Shown piece by piece: positions 34,072-42,963 of a stretch of 64,000 nt of DNA. The notes beneath the pieces are model-generated. The model saw only the letters and a list, made by a program, of their open reading frames with translations. It searched no databases and was not told where the DNA came from. The first letter of the stretch is position 1, and the number at the start of each line of letters is the position of its first letter. The stretch is from Actinocrinis sp035653575 (lineage in GTDB: Bacteria; Actinomycetota; Actinomycetes; Streptomycetales; Catenulisporaceae): positions 62,001 through 126,000 of the forward strand of contig NZ_DASRBQ010000022.1 in NCBI RefSeq assembly GCF_035653575.1. The letters run 5' to 3'. The translations under genes were made by a program, and so were the position numbers.

Positions 34072-34866
34072 GTGCGACGCATCCTGCGCCTGGCCGCCCT
34101 GCCGATTCTGGCTTTGTTCGCGCTCACGCTCGCCGGCGCCGGCCCCGCGGCCGCGGCGGCGCACTCGAGCGCGGCCGCCGCCTCGTGCACCGGAACGATC
34201 CAGATCGACTCGTTCGCGTTCGCCTCGCCGGTCGTGACGGCGGGTCAGCTCGCCTCGGCCAAGCTCGTCGCCACCAACTGCACCGCGCAGCCGGTCAGCG
34301 CGACCGTCCAGGCCTACGGCAGGTTCTTCGGCCCCTCGGGCAACTCGCTGCCGCCCGGCTGCCCGGTGGTCGACCCGATCGCGATGCCCGCGAACTTCGC
34401 GGCGAACGGCCAGTACACCAACACCTTCGGCACCTTGACCTTCGCGGGATGCACCGCGACCTCGTACCAGGAGTACGTCAGCTTCTACGTGGGCGGCGCG
34501 ACCGTGGCCACGGCCACCGCGACGGTGGCGATCCAGGGCGGCGCGAGCTTCTCCTGCCACGTCGCCTACACGAAGCAGAGCGAATGGCAGGGCGGCTTCG
34601 TGGCCTCGATCTCCATCACGAACACGGGCACGCTGCCGATCAGCTACTGGCGTCTCACCTTCACTTTCGGCGGCGACCAGCGCATCTCTTACGTGTGGGG
34701 GGCGACCTTCGCGCAGAACGGCAACAGCGTCACGCTCGTCAACACCGCCAACAACGGGACGATCGCGCCGGGGGCAACGCTGACCGGCGTCGGCTTCGTC
34801 GGCTCCTGGCAGAACAGTGACGCGCCGCCGAGCGGCTTCACCCTCAACGGCGTCTCCTGCACCTGA
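34072..34866 (+). CDS. Secreted protein with C-terminal CBM2 carbohydrate-binding domain
   Basis: A 264-residue exported protein. Residues 1-30 are a Sec signal peptide (RRILRL, hydrophobic core, then AAAAA-HS as cleavage site). Residues 35-155 form a beta-rich domain of unknown family with spaced cysteines (ASC, TNC, PGC, AGC). Residues 160-264 are a family 2 carbohydrate-binding module: opening C-x-V-x-Y and W near QSEWQGGFVASISITNTG, then the ISYWRLTFTF core, NGTIAPGATLTGVGFVGS and a closing cysteine. CBM2 binds cellulose or chitin and usually tethers a hydrolase; no catalytic domain is visible. The GTG start at 34072 has GAAGGGAG upstream. It could be a lectin-like or adhesion protein, or act with an enzyme encoded elsewhere. 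Confidence 0.85.
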   Translation: MRRILRLAALPILALFALTLAGAGPAAAAAHSSAAAASCTGTIQIDSFAFASPVVTAGQLASAKLVATNCTAQPVSATVQAYGRFFGPSGNSLPPGCPVVDPIAMPANFAANGQYTNTFGTLTFAGCTATSYQEYVSFYVGGATVATATATVAIQGGASFSCHVAYTKQSEWQGGFVASISITNTGTLPISYWRLTFTFGGDQRISYVWGATFAQNGNSVTLVNTANNGTIAPGATLTGVGFVGSWQNSDAPPSGFTLNGVSCT

Positions 34867-34966
34867 CGCCGACATAGCGCAACGCCGCTGATCGGAACTG
34901 CTGCTTCTCCCTCAACGACGTCCCCTGCGCTTGACGCCGACGCAGCGCAGCGCCGCTGATCGGAAC
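34842..34966. repeat. Imperfect 57-bp direct duplication covering the end of the CBM2 gene
   Basis: Copies at 34842-34898 and 34910-34966, period 68, roughly 80-85 percent identical by eye. The first contains the last nine codons and the stop of the CBM2 gene; the second repeats that sequence, including a matching stop codon, in the intergenic region. The rest of 34967-35134 shows no gene. Confidence 0.7.
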
Positions 34967-35134
34967 GGTTGCGCAGGACCGCCGCGCGGAACTCTCTCTG
35001 CCCCCACAGCCGGGTGTTGCTCTCCCGTCGGTGGAGGCAGAGCCGCGCAGCAGACACCCGACTCCGCAGCGGACGCCAACAGGAATCGACGCTCGCGGCA
35101 CGCCGCGCCGGTCGGGTCACTCCTCGATAGCGCC

Positions 35135-35653
35135 TCACTCCCCGATGGCGCCGCCGTCGATGCGCTCGCGGATCAGGTCGGCGTGCCCGTTGTGCCGCGC
35201 GTATTCCTCGATCATGTGCAGCAACACCCAGCGCAGCGAGAAGGTGAAGTCCCCGCGGCTGGCTTCGAAGTCGAGCTCGTGCGCGGCGGTGATCTCGCGC
35301 GAGCGGGCGCAGGCGGCCTGCCAGGCCTCGAAGACCTCGGTCACGCTGTGCGCGTCGAGCCGGTTCCAGTCGCCGTCCTGGTCCTCGTCGTCGTAGTACA
35401 ACGGCGGCGTGTCCTCGCCGGCGATGCCCCGATTGAACCAGCCGCGCTCGACCTCGGTGAGGTGGCGCAGCATCCCGAGCAGCGACATGCTCGACGGCTC
35501 CGCCGAGCGCAGCTTCAGCTGCTCCTCGCTCAGGCCGGAACACTTCCAGGCCAGCGTGTCGCGGTGATAATCGAGGAAGCCGGTCAGCAGCGTGCGTTCG
35601 TCGGCCACGCCCGGCGGCTCGTGGCGGCTTTGTGCGTCCATGGTGATCGTCAT
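35135..35653 (-). CDS. DinB-superfamily protein (DUF664)
   Basis: A 172-residue four-helix-bundle protein of the DUF664/DinB group, which includes thiol S-transferases using mycothiol or bacillithiol. Metal-binding histidines are in place: LLGMLRHLTEVERGWF (His near 58) and LLHMIEEYARHNGHADLIRE (two His near 152 and 156). Segment YHRDTLAWKCSGLSEEQLKLR is a standard family opening. Start uncertain among ATGs at 35653 and 35641. Probably binds a metal and a low-molecular-weight thiol; substrate unknown. Confidence 0.85.
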   Translation of the reverse strand: MTITMDAQSRHEPPGVADERTLLTGFLDYHRDTLAWKCSGLSEEQLKLRSAEPSSMSLLGMLRHLTEVERGWFNRGIAGEDTPPLYYDDEDQDGDWNRLDAHSVTEVFEAWQAACARSREITAAHELDFEASRGDFTFSLRWVLLHMIEEYARHNGHADLIRERIDGGAIGE

Positions 35654-35816
35654 GGGCGCAATCCTGGCATATCGCACCGACAAGGCTCAGCGGGTTTATC
35701 CACGGCGCGTGCCCGCAGGCCAAGCGCGGACTGGACGGATTGTCACGAATCGGTAACCACGTAACTACCGATTCGGGGCTTGATTTCATTCAACAGCCCG
35801 GCGAAGCTTGCTTGCC

Positions 35817-36623
35817 ATGGCACGTACATACCTGTCGACTCTTTCGCCGCGCCGTCGCTGGGGTATCGCCGGCTGCGCCGCCGGCGCCGTGCTGATCCTG
35901 ACCGCCGCCATCGGGAACCCGTGGACCTGGTCGACGATGGGCGCGCTGGACCGCAGGCCGGTCGGCAACAGCGTGCCGATGCTGGCCGGGTCGCTCTCGG
36001 TGTTCCACTGGACGGTCGGCCCGCACGGCTCCAGCGCCCCGGCCGGGCAGACCACCGGGCACTGGGTCGCAGGGCTCGTACTCGACCTCGGCTGGCCGCT
36101 GCTGGTGCTGATCGGTGCGCGGTTGCTGGCCGGCGGGCTGGCGCTGCGCAGGGCCCGGCTCTCGCTGCTGGTCGGTGTGTGGAGCCTGAGCACGCTCTGC
36201 GCCGCGGTGATCGGCCTGATCGCAGGGATCGTCGATCACGCGGTGGCCCCGGGTATGCGTGCGATGGATCTGGGCATGACCGCCAACGCTCCCATCGGTG
36301 ATGTGCTCACGCTGCAAGCGGCCACGATGGCGGTGCTCGGCGCCGCTCTCGGCTGGCTTCCCGGCGTCACGGCGGCGATCGGTTACTCGGTGCGCCGCGT
36401 GGTCGTGCCGGCCACTGAACCGGCCGGCACGACCACGATGAGCGCGGCCGCCGCCGCCAATGCGGAGGACCCGGTGTCGGCCGGAGCCACGCCTACCGCC
36501 GCCGCGATCGAGACGCGCACGCTCGACCTCGCCGGGCTCGAATCGCTGCGACGGGCCCGGCGGCGCAGCCTCGACGGCACTCTCCCTGATGCCGCGACCT
36601 CTTCGTTCTTCGCCTCGGAGTAA
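35817..36623 (+). CDS. Hypothetical membrane protein
   Basis: A 268-residue protein with four hydrophobic stretches (about 16-34, 84-104, 114-136 and 162-182) separated by a Gly/Pro loop after the first. The C-terminal 80 residues are soluble, Ala/Thr-rich, then an Arg-rich helix (LESLRRARRRSLDGTLPD). I do not recognise the family. ATG 35817 is favoured over a TTG 9 bases earlier. It converges with the GlcD-type gene; no clear operon partner. Confidence 0.6.
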   Translation: MARTYLSTLSPRRRWGIAGCAAGAVLILTAAIGNPWTWSTMGALDRRPVGNSVPMLAGSLSVFHWTVGPHGSSAPAGQTTGHWVAGLVLDLGWPLLVLIGARLLAGGLALRRARLSLLVGVWSLSTLCAAVIGLIAGIVDHAVAPGMRAMDLGMTANAPIGDVLTLQAATMAVLGAALGWLPGVTAAIGYSVRRVVVPATEPAGTTTMSAAAAANAEDPVSAGATPTAAAIETRTLDLAGLESLRRARRRSLDGTLPDAATSSFFASE

Positions 36624-36681
36624 AGGGCGTGCTCGCTGCGGCGCCTCAGCTGGTCGCAGCGGGTGCGGCGCGCCGCGGCCT

Positions 36682-38043
<1,362 letters not shown>

Positions 38044-38107
38044 GATATCGGGTCTATTCGCGCGTCCGGCCGGTTGTCAATGCCGCGAGGGCAGGCGCGG
38101 AGAGGCA

Positions 38108-38767
38108 TCACCCGGCGCTGGCGTCAATCGCAGCAGCCGGCGAGGCTGCCGCGGTCGCCGCGCGCGATCGGGCAAGCGGCGTGCGGCGTCGATAACCCAG
38201 CAGCGTGTACGCGAGGGTCACGTACCGCTCAGCCAATACGTCCAGCGGTACAGGACCGTCGGGCCGGTACCACTGCGCGACCGCGTTACACGCGGCGATG
38301 ATCGTCCGGCGTGCGTCGTCAGGGTACGGCGTCGTGAAAACGCCACTCGCGATGCCCGCGTTGATCGCCGAGCGGAACAGGTCCGTCGCCTGACGCTCCC
38401 GCTCGCGGTACGCCGCAGCCAAGTCCTCAGGCAGCGCTCTAGCTTCGTTAATCAGAATCAGGCTCGCTACCGAACGTTCAGCGCGGTACCGCACCGTCGC
38501 GCCGACGACTGCGGCCAGCCGTCCGGCGGGATCGCGACCGGCCTGCGCCATCGCGTCGTCGCACAAGGCGAAGTAGGCGTCCATGCCCTCGTGGAGCAAC
38601 GCGGCGAGAAGCGCCTGCTTGCCCGGGTAATAGTGGTACAGCGCGGACAGGCTGACCCCGGCGCGGGCGGCGATGTCCCGGATCGAGGTGGCGTAGTAGC
38701 CGCGCCCGGCGAACTCCGCCGACGCGGCGTCGAGCAGTGCCTGGTGCCCAGCGGGGCGTCCGGCCAT
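38108..38767 (-). CDS. TetR-family regulator divergent from acyl-CoA dehydrogenase
   Basis: A 219-residue regulator: HQALLDAASAEFAGRGYYATSIRDIAARAGVSLSALYHYYPGKQALL (residues 7-55) is a standard TetR HTH, followed by a TetR_C-type helical ligand domain with a conserved EARAL segment. ATG at 38767 is preceded on its strand by AAGGAG 7 bases away. It is divergent from an acyl-CoA dehydrogenase gene with an AACGAGCGTT palindrome between them. By analogy with other such pairs it likely represses fatty acid or branched-chain acyl-CoA breakdown and releases DNA on binding an acyl-CoA. Confidence 0.88.
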   Translation of the reverse strand: MAGRPAGHQALLDAASAEFAGRGYYATSIRDIAARAGVSLSALYHYYPGKQALLAALLHEGMDAYFALCDDAMAQAGRDPAGRLAAVVGATVRYRAERSVASLILINEARALPEDLAAAYRERERQATDLFRSAINAGIASGVFTTPYPDDARRTIIAACNAVAQWYRPDGPVPLDVLAERYVTLAYTLLGYRRRTPLARSRAATAAASPAAAIDASAG

Positions 38768-38835
38768 GGACGGGCTCCTTCCACTCACCCGGGCGGCCCG
38801 GCCGGCCCCGAACGCTACCGCTCTGGACAGGCTGG

Positions 38836-38866
38836 GCTACTGACGAGTAGCTTAACGAGCGTTCAA
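38836..38866. promoter_or_regulatory. Candidate TetR operators between tetR and acyl-CoA dehydrogenase genes
   Basis: Two adjacent inverted repeats: GCTACT-N4-AGTAGC (38836-38851) and AACGAGCGTT (38854-38863), ending about 28 bases before the dehydrogenase start. The second resembles operator half-sites (AACG/CGTT) seen for other acyl-CoA-linked TetR regulators. Confidence 0.5.
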
Positions 38867-38891
38867 CTGTACTCGCGAGGAGGCATACCCC

Positions 38892-40049
38892 GTGATCCGC
38901 AGCATCTACAACGAGGACCACGAGGCGTTCCGGTCCATGATCCGGGACTTCATCGAAGCCGAGGTCGTCCCGCACCACGCCGAGTGGGAGAAGCAGGGCC
39001 ACGTCCCGCGCGAGTTCTACCTGCGGCTCGGCGAGCTCGGCCTGCACGGGATCAACGTGCCCGAGGAGTACGGCGGCGCCGGCGAGACCAGCTACAAGTT
39101 CGCCATGGTGATGGCCGAGGAGGTCGCCCGCGCAGGCGTCTCCTTCGGTGCCTACAGCATCCACACCAACCTGGTGCGCCCGTACCTGCTGGCCTTCGCC
39201 AGCGAGGAGCAGAAGCAGCGCTGGATGCCCGGGTTCGTTTCCGGCGAGATGATGGGCGCGCTGGCCATGACCGAGCCGGGCACCGGATCCGACCTCGCCG
39301 GCATCTCCACCACCGCGAAGCTGTCCGCCGACGGCACGCACTACATCCTCAACGGCGCCAAGACGTTCATCTCCGGCGGCGTGCTCGCCGACCGCGTGCT
39401 CGTGGTGGCGCGCACCTCCCCGGCCACCCCCGAGGACCGGCGCGGCGGCCTGTCCATCCTGTTCGTGGACACCAAGTCCCCTGGCTACTCGGTCGGCAAG
39501 AAGCTGGACAAGATCGGCCTGAAGACCTCGGACACCGCCGAGCTGGCGTTCCAGGACGTCAAGGTCCCGGTCGAGGACCTGCTCGGCGAGGAGGGCCAGG
39601 GCTTCAAGTACCTGACCCACAACCTGGTCGAGGAGCGCCTGGCCATCGTGGTGGGCGCGACCGCGTCCGCGGCCGCGGCGATCCGGTTCGCGATCGAGTA
39701 CGTCAAGGAGCGCAAGGCGTTCGGGCAGCCGGTGGCCGCGTTCCAGAACACCAAGTTCGTGCTGGCCGACTGCGAGGCCGAGTACCAGGCGGCGCAGACG
39801 ATGACCGACCGCGCCGTCGAGCTGTTCGACGAGGGCAAGCTGACCCCGGCCGACGCGGCGGCCTGCAAGCTGTTCACCACCGAGGCGGCCGGCCGGATCA
39901 TCGACAAGTGCCTGCAGCTGCACGGCGGCTACGGCTACATCAACGAGTACCCGATCGCCCGCCTGTACGCCGACACCCGCGTCTCGCGCCTCTACGGCGG
40001 CACGTCCGAGATCATGCGCACGATCGTGGCGAAGTCGCTCGGCCTGTAG
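38892..40049 (+). CDS. Acyl-CoA dehydrogenase
   Basis: A 385-residue FAD enzyme for alpha,beta-dehydrogenation of acyl-CoA. Signature 1 MGALAMTEPGTGSDLAG (near 119-135) and signature 2 QLHGGYGYINEYPIARLYADTRVSRLYGGTSEIMR near the end are intact; the latter gives the FAD-binding GGTSEIMR. The active-site base of short/medium-chain enzymes is usually the Glu in YGGTxEI, present here. GTG start with GAGGAGG at 38876-38882. No electron-transfer flavoprotein or thioesterase gene adjoins. Chain-length preference cannot be inferred. Confidence 0.94.
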   Translation: MIRSIYNEDHEAFRSMIRDFIEAEVVPHHAEWEKQGHVPREFYLRLGELGLHGINVPEEYGGAGETSYKFAMVMAEEVARAGVSFGAYSIHTNLVRPYLLAFASEEQKQRWMPGFVSGEMMGALAMTEPGTGSDLAGISTTAKLSADGTHYILNGAKTFISGGVLADRVLVVARTSPATPEDRRGGLSILFVDTKSPGYSVGKKLDKIGLKTSDTAELAFQDVKVPVEDLLGEEGQGFKYLTHNLVEERLAIVVGATASAAAAIRFAIEYVKERKAFGQPVAAFQNTKFVLADCEAEYQAAQTMTDRAVELFDEGKLTPADAAACKLFTTEAAGRIIDKCLQLHGGYGYINEYPIARLYADTRVSRLYGGTSEIMRTIVAKSLGL

Positions 40050-40062
40050 CAGGACCCGCGGC

Positions 40063-40605
40063 CTACCGGCTGCGTTCCTCCAGCATCAGCAGGCCGTACG
40101 CGCCGATGGTCGCCAGGTCGGCGATGCGGCCGTCGCGCAGCATCGCCTCGAACTGCGCCCGCGGGAACCACTTCGCGACCAGGTCGACCTCCTCCGGATC
40201 CGGCGCCGCGGCGGCCGGATCCGGTTGCAGGTCGGTGGCCAGCCAGGCGTTGCAGGCCTGGCTCGACATCCCGTAGGCGTGGAAGAACCGGCCGAGCGGC
40301 GTCAGCCTCCCGGCGCTCAGGCCGGTCTCCTGCGCCAGCTCGTGCCGCGCCACCTCGGCCGGGTCGCCGTCGCCGCGATCCGGCAGGGTGCCCTGCGGGA
40401 ACTCCCAGAACCGGCCGCCGACCGTGTAGCGGTACTGCTCGACCAGCCAGAACCCGTCGTCCTGCAGCGGGACGATCAGCGCCGACTGCGGCTTGTCGAT
40501 GACCCCGTAGATGCCCGTGGTCCCGTCGGCGCGGAGGATCTCGTCCTCGCGCACGCTCATCCACGCGTTCTCGTACACCACTCGGCTGGCGACCTGCTCG
40601 ATCAT
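40063..40605 (-). CDS. NUDIX hydrolase, ADP-ribose pyrophosphatase type
   Basis: A 180-residue NUDIX protein. The Nudix box is GDPAEVARHELAQETGLSAG (about residues 78-97), matching the GxxxxxExxxREUxEExGU scheme with an Ala/His shift at the REU part and a complete catalytic ExxEE-like core (ELAQETG). QYRYTVGGRFWEFPQGTLP is typical of ADP-sugar pyrophosphatases. The start is set at ATG 40605, where the conserved fold begins; the frame is open further upstream but overlaps the divergent GNAT gene. Housecleaning of ADP-ribose or related dinucleotides is likely. Confidence 0.87.
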   Translation of the reverse strand: MIEQVASRVVYENAWMSVREDEILRADGTTGIYGVIDKPQSALIVPLQDDGFWLVEQYRYTVGGRFWEFPQGTLPDRGDGDPAEVARHELAQETGLSAGRLTPLGRFFHAYGMSSQACNAWLATDLQPDPAAAAPDPEEVDLVAKWFPRAQFEAMLRDGRIADLATIGAYGLLMLEERSR

Positions 40606-40699
40606 GGCGGCCAGCCTAGCCGCCGCGTTTCCACCGCGCCGCGGCCGGCGGCCGGATAACCGGTGGCCCGCAACCGAATTCCCGTGATGGGATCGACCC

Positions 40700-41125
40700 A
40701 TGAGCGATCTTGACCTTCGTCCCGCGCGCCTGGACGAGATCGACGCCGTGCTCGCGTTCTGGGCCGCGGCGGCCGAAGGGGTCAGCGTCAGCGACGACCC
40801 GGCGGGCGTGCGCGGGCTGATCCAGCGCGACCCCGAGGCGCTCATCCTCGCGGTCGAGCTCGGTGGCCGGATCGTCGGAAGCGTCATCGCAGGGTTCGAC
40901 GGCTGGCGCTGCCACCTCTACCGCCTCGCGGTCGCGCCCGACCGCCGAAGGCAGGGCATCGGCCGGCTCTTGATCGAGGCGGCGGAACGGCGCTTCGCGG
41001 CCTTCGGCGGCCGCCGCGCGGACGCGATGGTGCTCGAACGCAACACGACCGCCCACGGCGCCTGGGCCGCGGCCGGATACCAGCGCGAAGAGCACTGGCG
41101 GCGCTGGATCAAGCCGCTGTCCTGA
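40700..41125 (+). CDS. GNAT family N-acetyltransferase
   Basis: A 141-residue single-domain GNAT. LYRLAVAPDRRRQGIGRLLIEAAERRFAAFG contains the acetyl-CoA pyrophosphate loop (RRRQGIG, about residues 81-87); the closing segment AMVLERNTTAHGAWAAAGYQREEHWRRW is the usual family end. Compact protein with no other domain. ATG start. Cytoplasmic acetylation of an unknown amine. A palindrome TCTGATCAATCAGA follows 12 bases after the stop. Confidence 0.88.
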   Translation: MSDLDLRPARLDEIDAVLAFWAAAAEGVSVSDDPAGVRGLIQRDPEALILAVELGGRIVGSVIAGFDGWRCHLYRLAVAPDRRRQGIGRLLIEAAERRFAAFGGRRADAMVLERNTTAHGAWAAAGYQREEHWRRWIKPLS

Positions 41126-41136
41126 CCACGCGGACA

Positions 41137-41150
41137 TCTGATCAATCAGA
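41137..41150. promoter_or_regulatory. Palindrome upstream of the FadR-type regulator gene
   Basis: TCTGAT-CA-ATCAGA, perfect 6-bp arms, about 138 bases before the regulator's start at 41288. Possible autoregulatory operator, or a short terminator of the GNAT gene. Confidence 0.35.
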
Positions 41151-41287
41151 AGGTCATGCCTGTTCACCGTCCGAATGTGAGCCGTTTCCGCTGTTCTCCA
41201 CGGTCGGCGACCGCGATACTGATGCCGAGAGCTCCGATGCCTGCCGGGGCGGTCCCGGCGGGCGCGGCAGGGTCGAGGGAGTGGTAC

Positions 41288-41959
41288 GTGGCGGTCACCG
41301 ACGAGGCGATCGAGAAGATCAAGGGCATGATCGTGACCGGGGCGCTGCGCCCGGGCGACCGGCTGCCGAAGGAGGCCGACCTGGCGGCCGACCTCGGCCT
41401 GTCGCGCAACTCGCTGCGCGAAGCGGTCAAGGCGCTCTCGCTCATCAACATCCTGGACGTGCGCCAGGGCGACGGCACCTACGTGACCAGCCTCGAGCCG
41501 CCCCTGCTGCTTGAGGCGCTGAACTTCATCGTCGACTTCCACCAGGACAACACGGTGCTGGAGTTCCTCGCCGTGCGCCGCATCCTGGAGCCCGCGGCCG
41601 TGGCGATGGCCGCCACCCGGATCGCCGAGGACGAGATCGCCTCGTTGCGCGCCGCGCTCGACGACCTCGGCGAGACGCCGGACATCGACAAGCTGGTCGC
41701 CAGCGACCTGGAGTTCCACCGCCGGATCTCGGCCGCCTCCGGCAACTCGGTGCTGTGCTCGCTGCTCGAGACGCTCTCGGCGCCGACGGCGCGGGCCCGC
41801 GTCTGGCGCGGCCTGACCCAGGAGGGCGCGGCGGCCCGTACGCTCGCCGAGCACCGGGCGATCCTCGACGCGCTGCAGGCCCGCGATCCCGAGGCGGCGC
41901 GTTCCTGGGCGACCGTGCACATCGCCAGCGTGGAGCAGTGGCTCGCCTCGGTGCTCTAG
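41288..41959 (+). CDS. FadR-type GntR regulator of the sugar-acid locus
   Basis: A 223-residue regulator. Residues 1-68 form a GntR winged HTH: IKGMIVTGALRPGDRLPKEADLAADLGLSRNSLREAVKALSLINILDVRQGDGTYV. Residues 80-215 are an all-helical FCD effector domain with metal-ligand positions Asp/His in SDLEFHRRISAASGN and His in EHRAILDAL and TVHIAS. FCD domains usually sense organic acids, which suits control of the downstream sugar-acid genes by a pathway intermediate. GTG at 41288 has GAGGGA upstream; an ATG at 41156 would add 44 unconserved residues. It points at, and ends 13 bases from, the convergent aldo/keto reductase gene. Confidence 0.87.
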   Translation: MAVTDEAIEKIKGMIVTGALRPGDRLPKEADLAADLGLSRNSLREAVKALSLINILDVRQGDGTYVTSLEPPLLLEALNFIVDFHQDNTVLEFLAVRRILEPAAVAMAATRIAEDEIASLRAALDDLGETPDIDKLVASDLEFHRRISAASGNSVLCSLLETLSAPTARARVWRGLTQEGAAARTLAEHRAILDALQARDPEAARSWATVHIASVEQWLASVL

Positions 41960-41971
41960 CGGGCGACACCC

Positions 41972-42961
41972 TTATTCGGCGAGCAGGCCCGAGGCGCCGA
42001 GAGCGGACCAGAGTTCCTCCGGGATCGGGTGCGCGAACGCGGCTGCGTTCTCGCGTACCTCCGCCTCGCTGCGGCAGCCGACCAGGACGCTGGCCACGGT
42101 GGGGTGGCGCAGCGGGTACTGCACGGCGGCGGCCTTGAGCGGCACTCCGTGCGTTTCGCAGAGCTCTGCCAGTGCCTGGGCGCGCTTGACCAGCGCGGCG
42201 TCCGCCGGGGCGTAGTCGAAGGTCGCGCCCGGCTTCGGGTTGGCCAGTAGGCCGGAGTTGTAGACGCCGCCGATCACGACCGAGGTGCCGCGCCGCTCGC
42301 ACGCGGGCAGCAGATCCCCGAGGGCCGACTGGTCGAGCAGGGTGTAGCGCCCCGCGCACAGCACCACGTCGAGGTCGAAGTCGCGCACGAAGCGCGTGAG
42401 CATCGCCGACTGGTTCATGCCCGCGCCGATCGCTCCGACGACGCCCTCCGCGCGCAGCCGAGCGAGCGCGGCGTATCCGGACTCGTAGACGTCGCGCTCG
42501 TGTTCGTCCGGGTCGTGCAGCATGGCGACGTCGATGCGGTCCAGGCCGAGGCGATCGAGCGAGGCTTCGAGGCTGGAGCGGATGCCGGCCGCGCTGAAGT
42601 CCCACTCCCTCACGCGCGGCGGCGTGTCGACGAAGCCCTCCGCGTCAGCGCACTCTCCGTCCCGCAGCGGGCGCAGCAACCGGCCCACCTTCGTCGACAG
42701 GGTGAACGTGGCGCGGTCCCGCGTCGCCAGGACGCGTCCGAGCCGTTCCTCCGCGAGGCCGACGCCGTAGTGCGGCGCGGTGTCGATGTAGCCGATCCCG
42801 GCTTCGAACGCCGCCTCGACCACTGCTGTGGCCTGATCGTCGGTGACCGCCGTGAACAGGTTGCCCAGCGGGGCGGTGCCGAGGGACAGCGCGGTCACTG
42901 ACACCGCGCTGCGCCCGAGCGGCCTGCGTGCGGATACCTGGAGGGGAGTGGCGGCGCCCAA
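41972..42961 (-). CDS. Aldo/keto reductase, L-fucose (D-threo-aldose) 1-dehydrogenase type
   Basis: A 329-residue NAD(P)-dependent TIM-barrel enzyme. The catalytic tetrad is visible: Asp and Tyr in GYIDTAPHYGVGLAEERLG, Lys in FTLSTKVGRLL and His in DVAMLHDPD. The late VLVGCRSEAEVRENAAAF is the coenzyme region. It belongs to the group containing D-threo-aldose 1-dehydrogenase, which oxidises L-fucose and similar sugars to lactones. TTG start directly after the permease stop (2-base gap), so it ends a minus-strand operon of importer and first enzyme. Confidence 0.85.
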   Translation of the reverse strand: MGAATPLQVSARRPLGRSAVSVTALSLGTAPLGNLFTAVTDDQATAVVEAAFEAGIGYIDTAPHYGVGLAEERLGRVLATRDRATFTLSTKVGRLLRPLRDGECADAEGFVDTPPRVREWDFSAAGIRSSLEASLDRLGLDRIDVAMLHDPDEHERDVYESGYAALARLRAEGVVGAIGAGMNQSAMLTRFVRDFDLDVVLCAGRYTLLDQSALGDLLPACERRGTSVVIGGVYNSGLLANPKPGATFDYAPADAALVKRAQALAELCETHGVPLKAAAVQYPLRHPTVASVLVGCRSEAEVRENAAAFAHPIPEELWSALGASGLLAE

Positions 42962-42963
42962 GG

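Noticed and set aside
32691..34190. 499-codon version of the LOG-family gene
   Set aside because: The upstream part is opposite the CBM2 gene start and has no similarity to the family.
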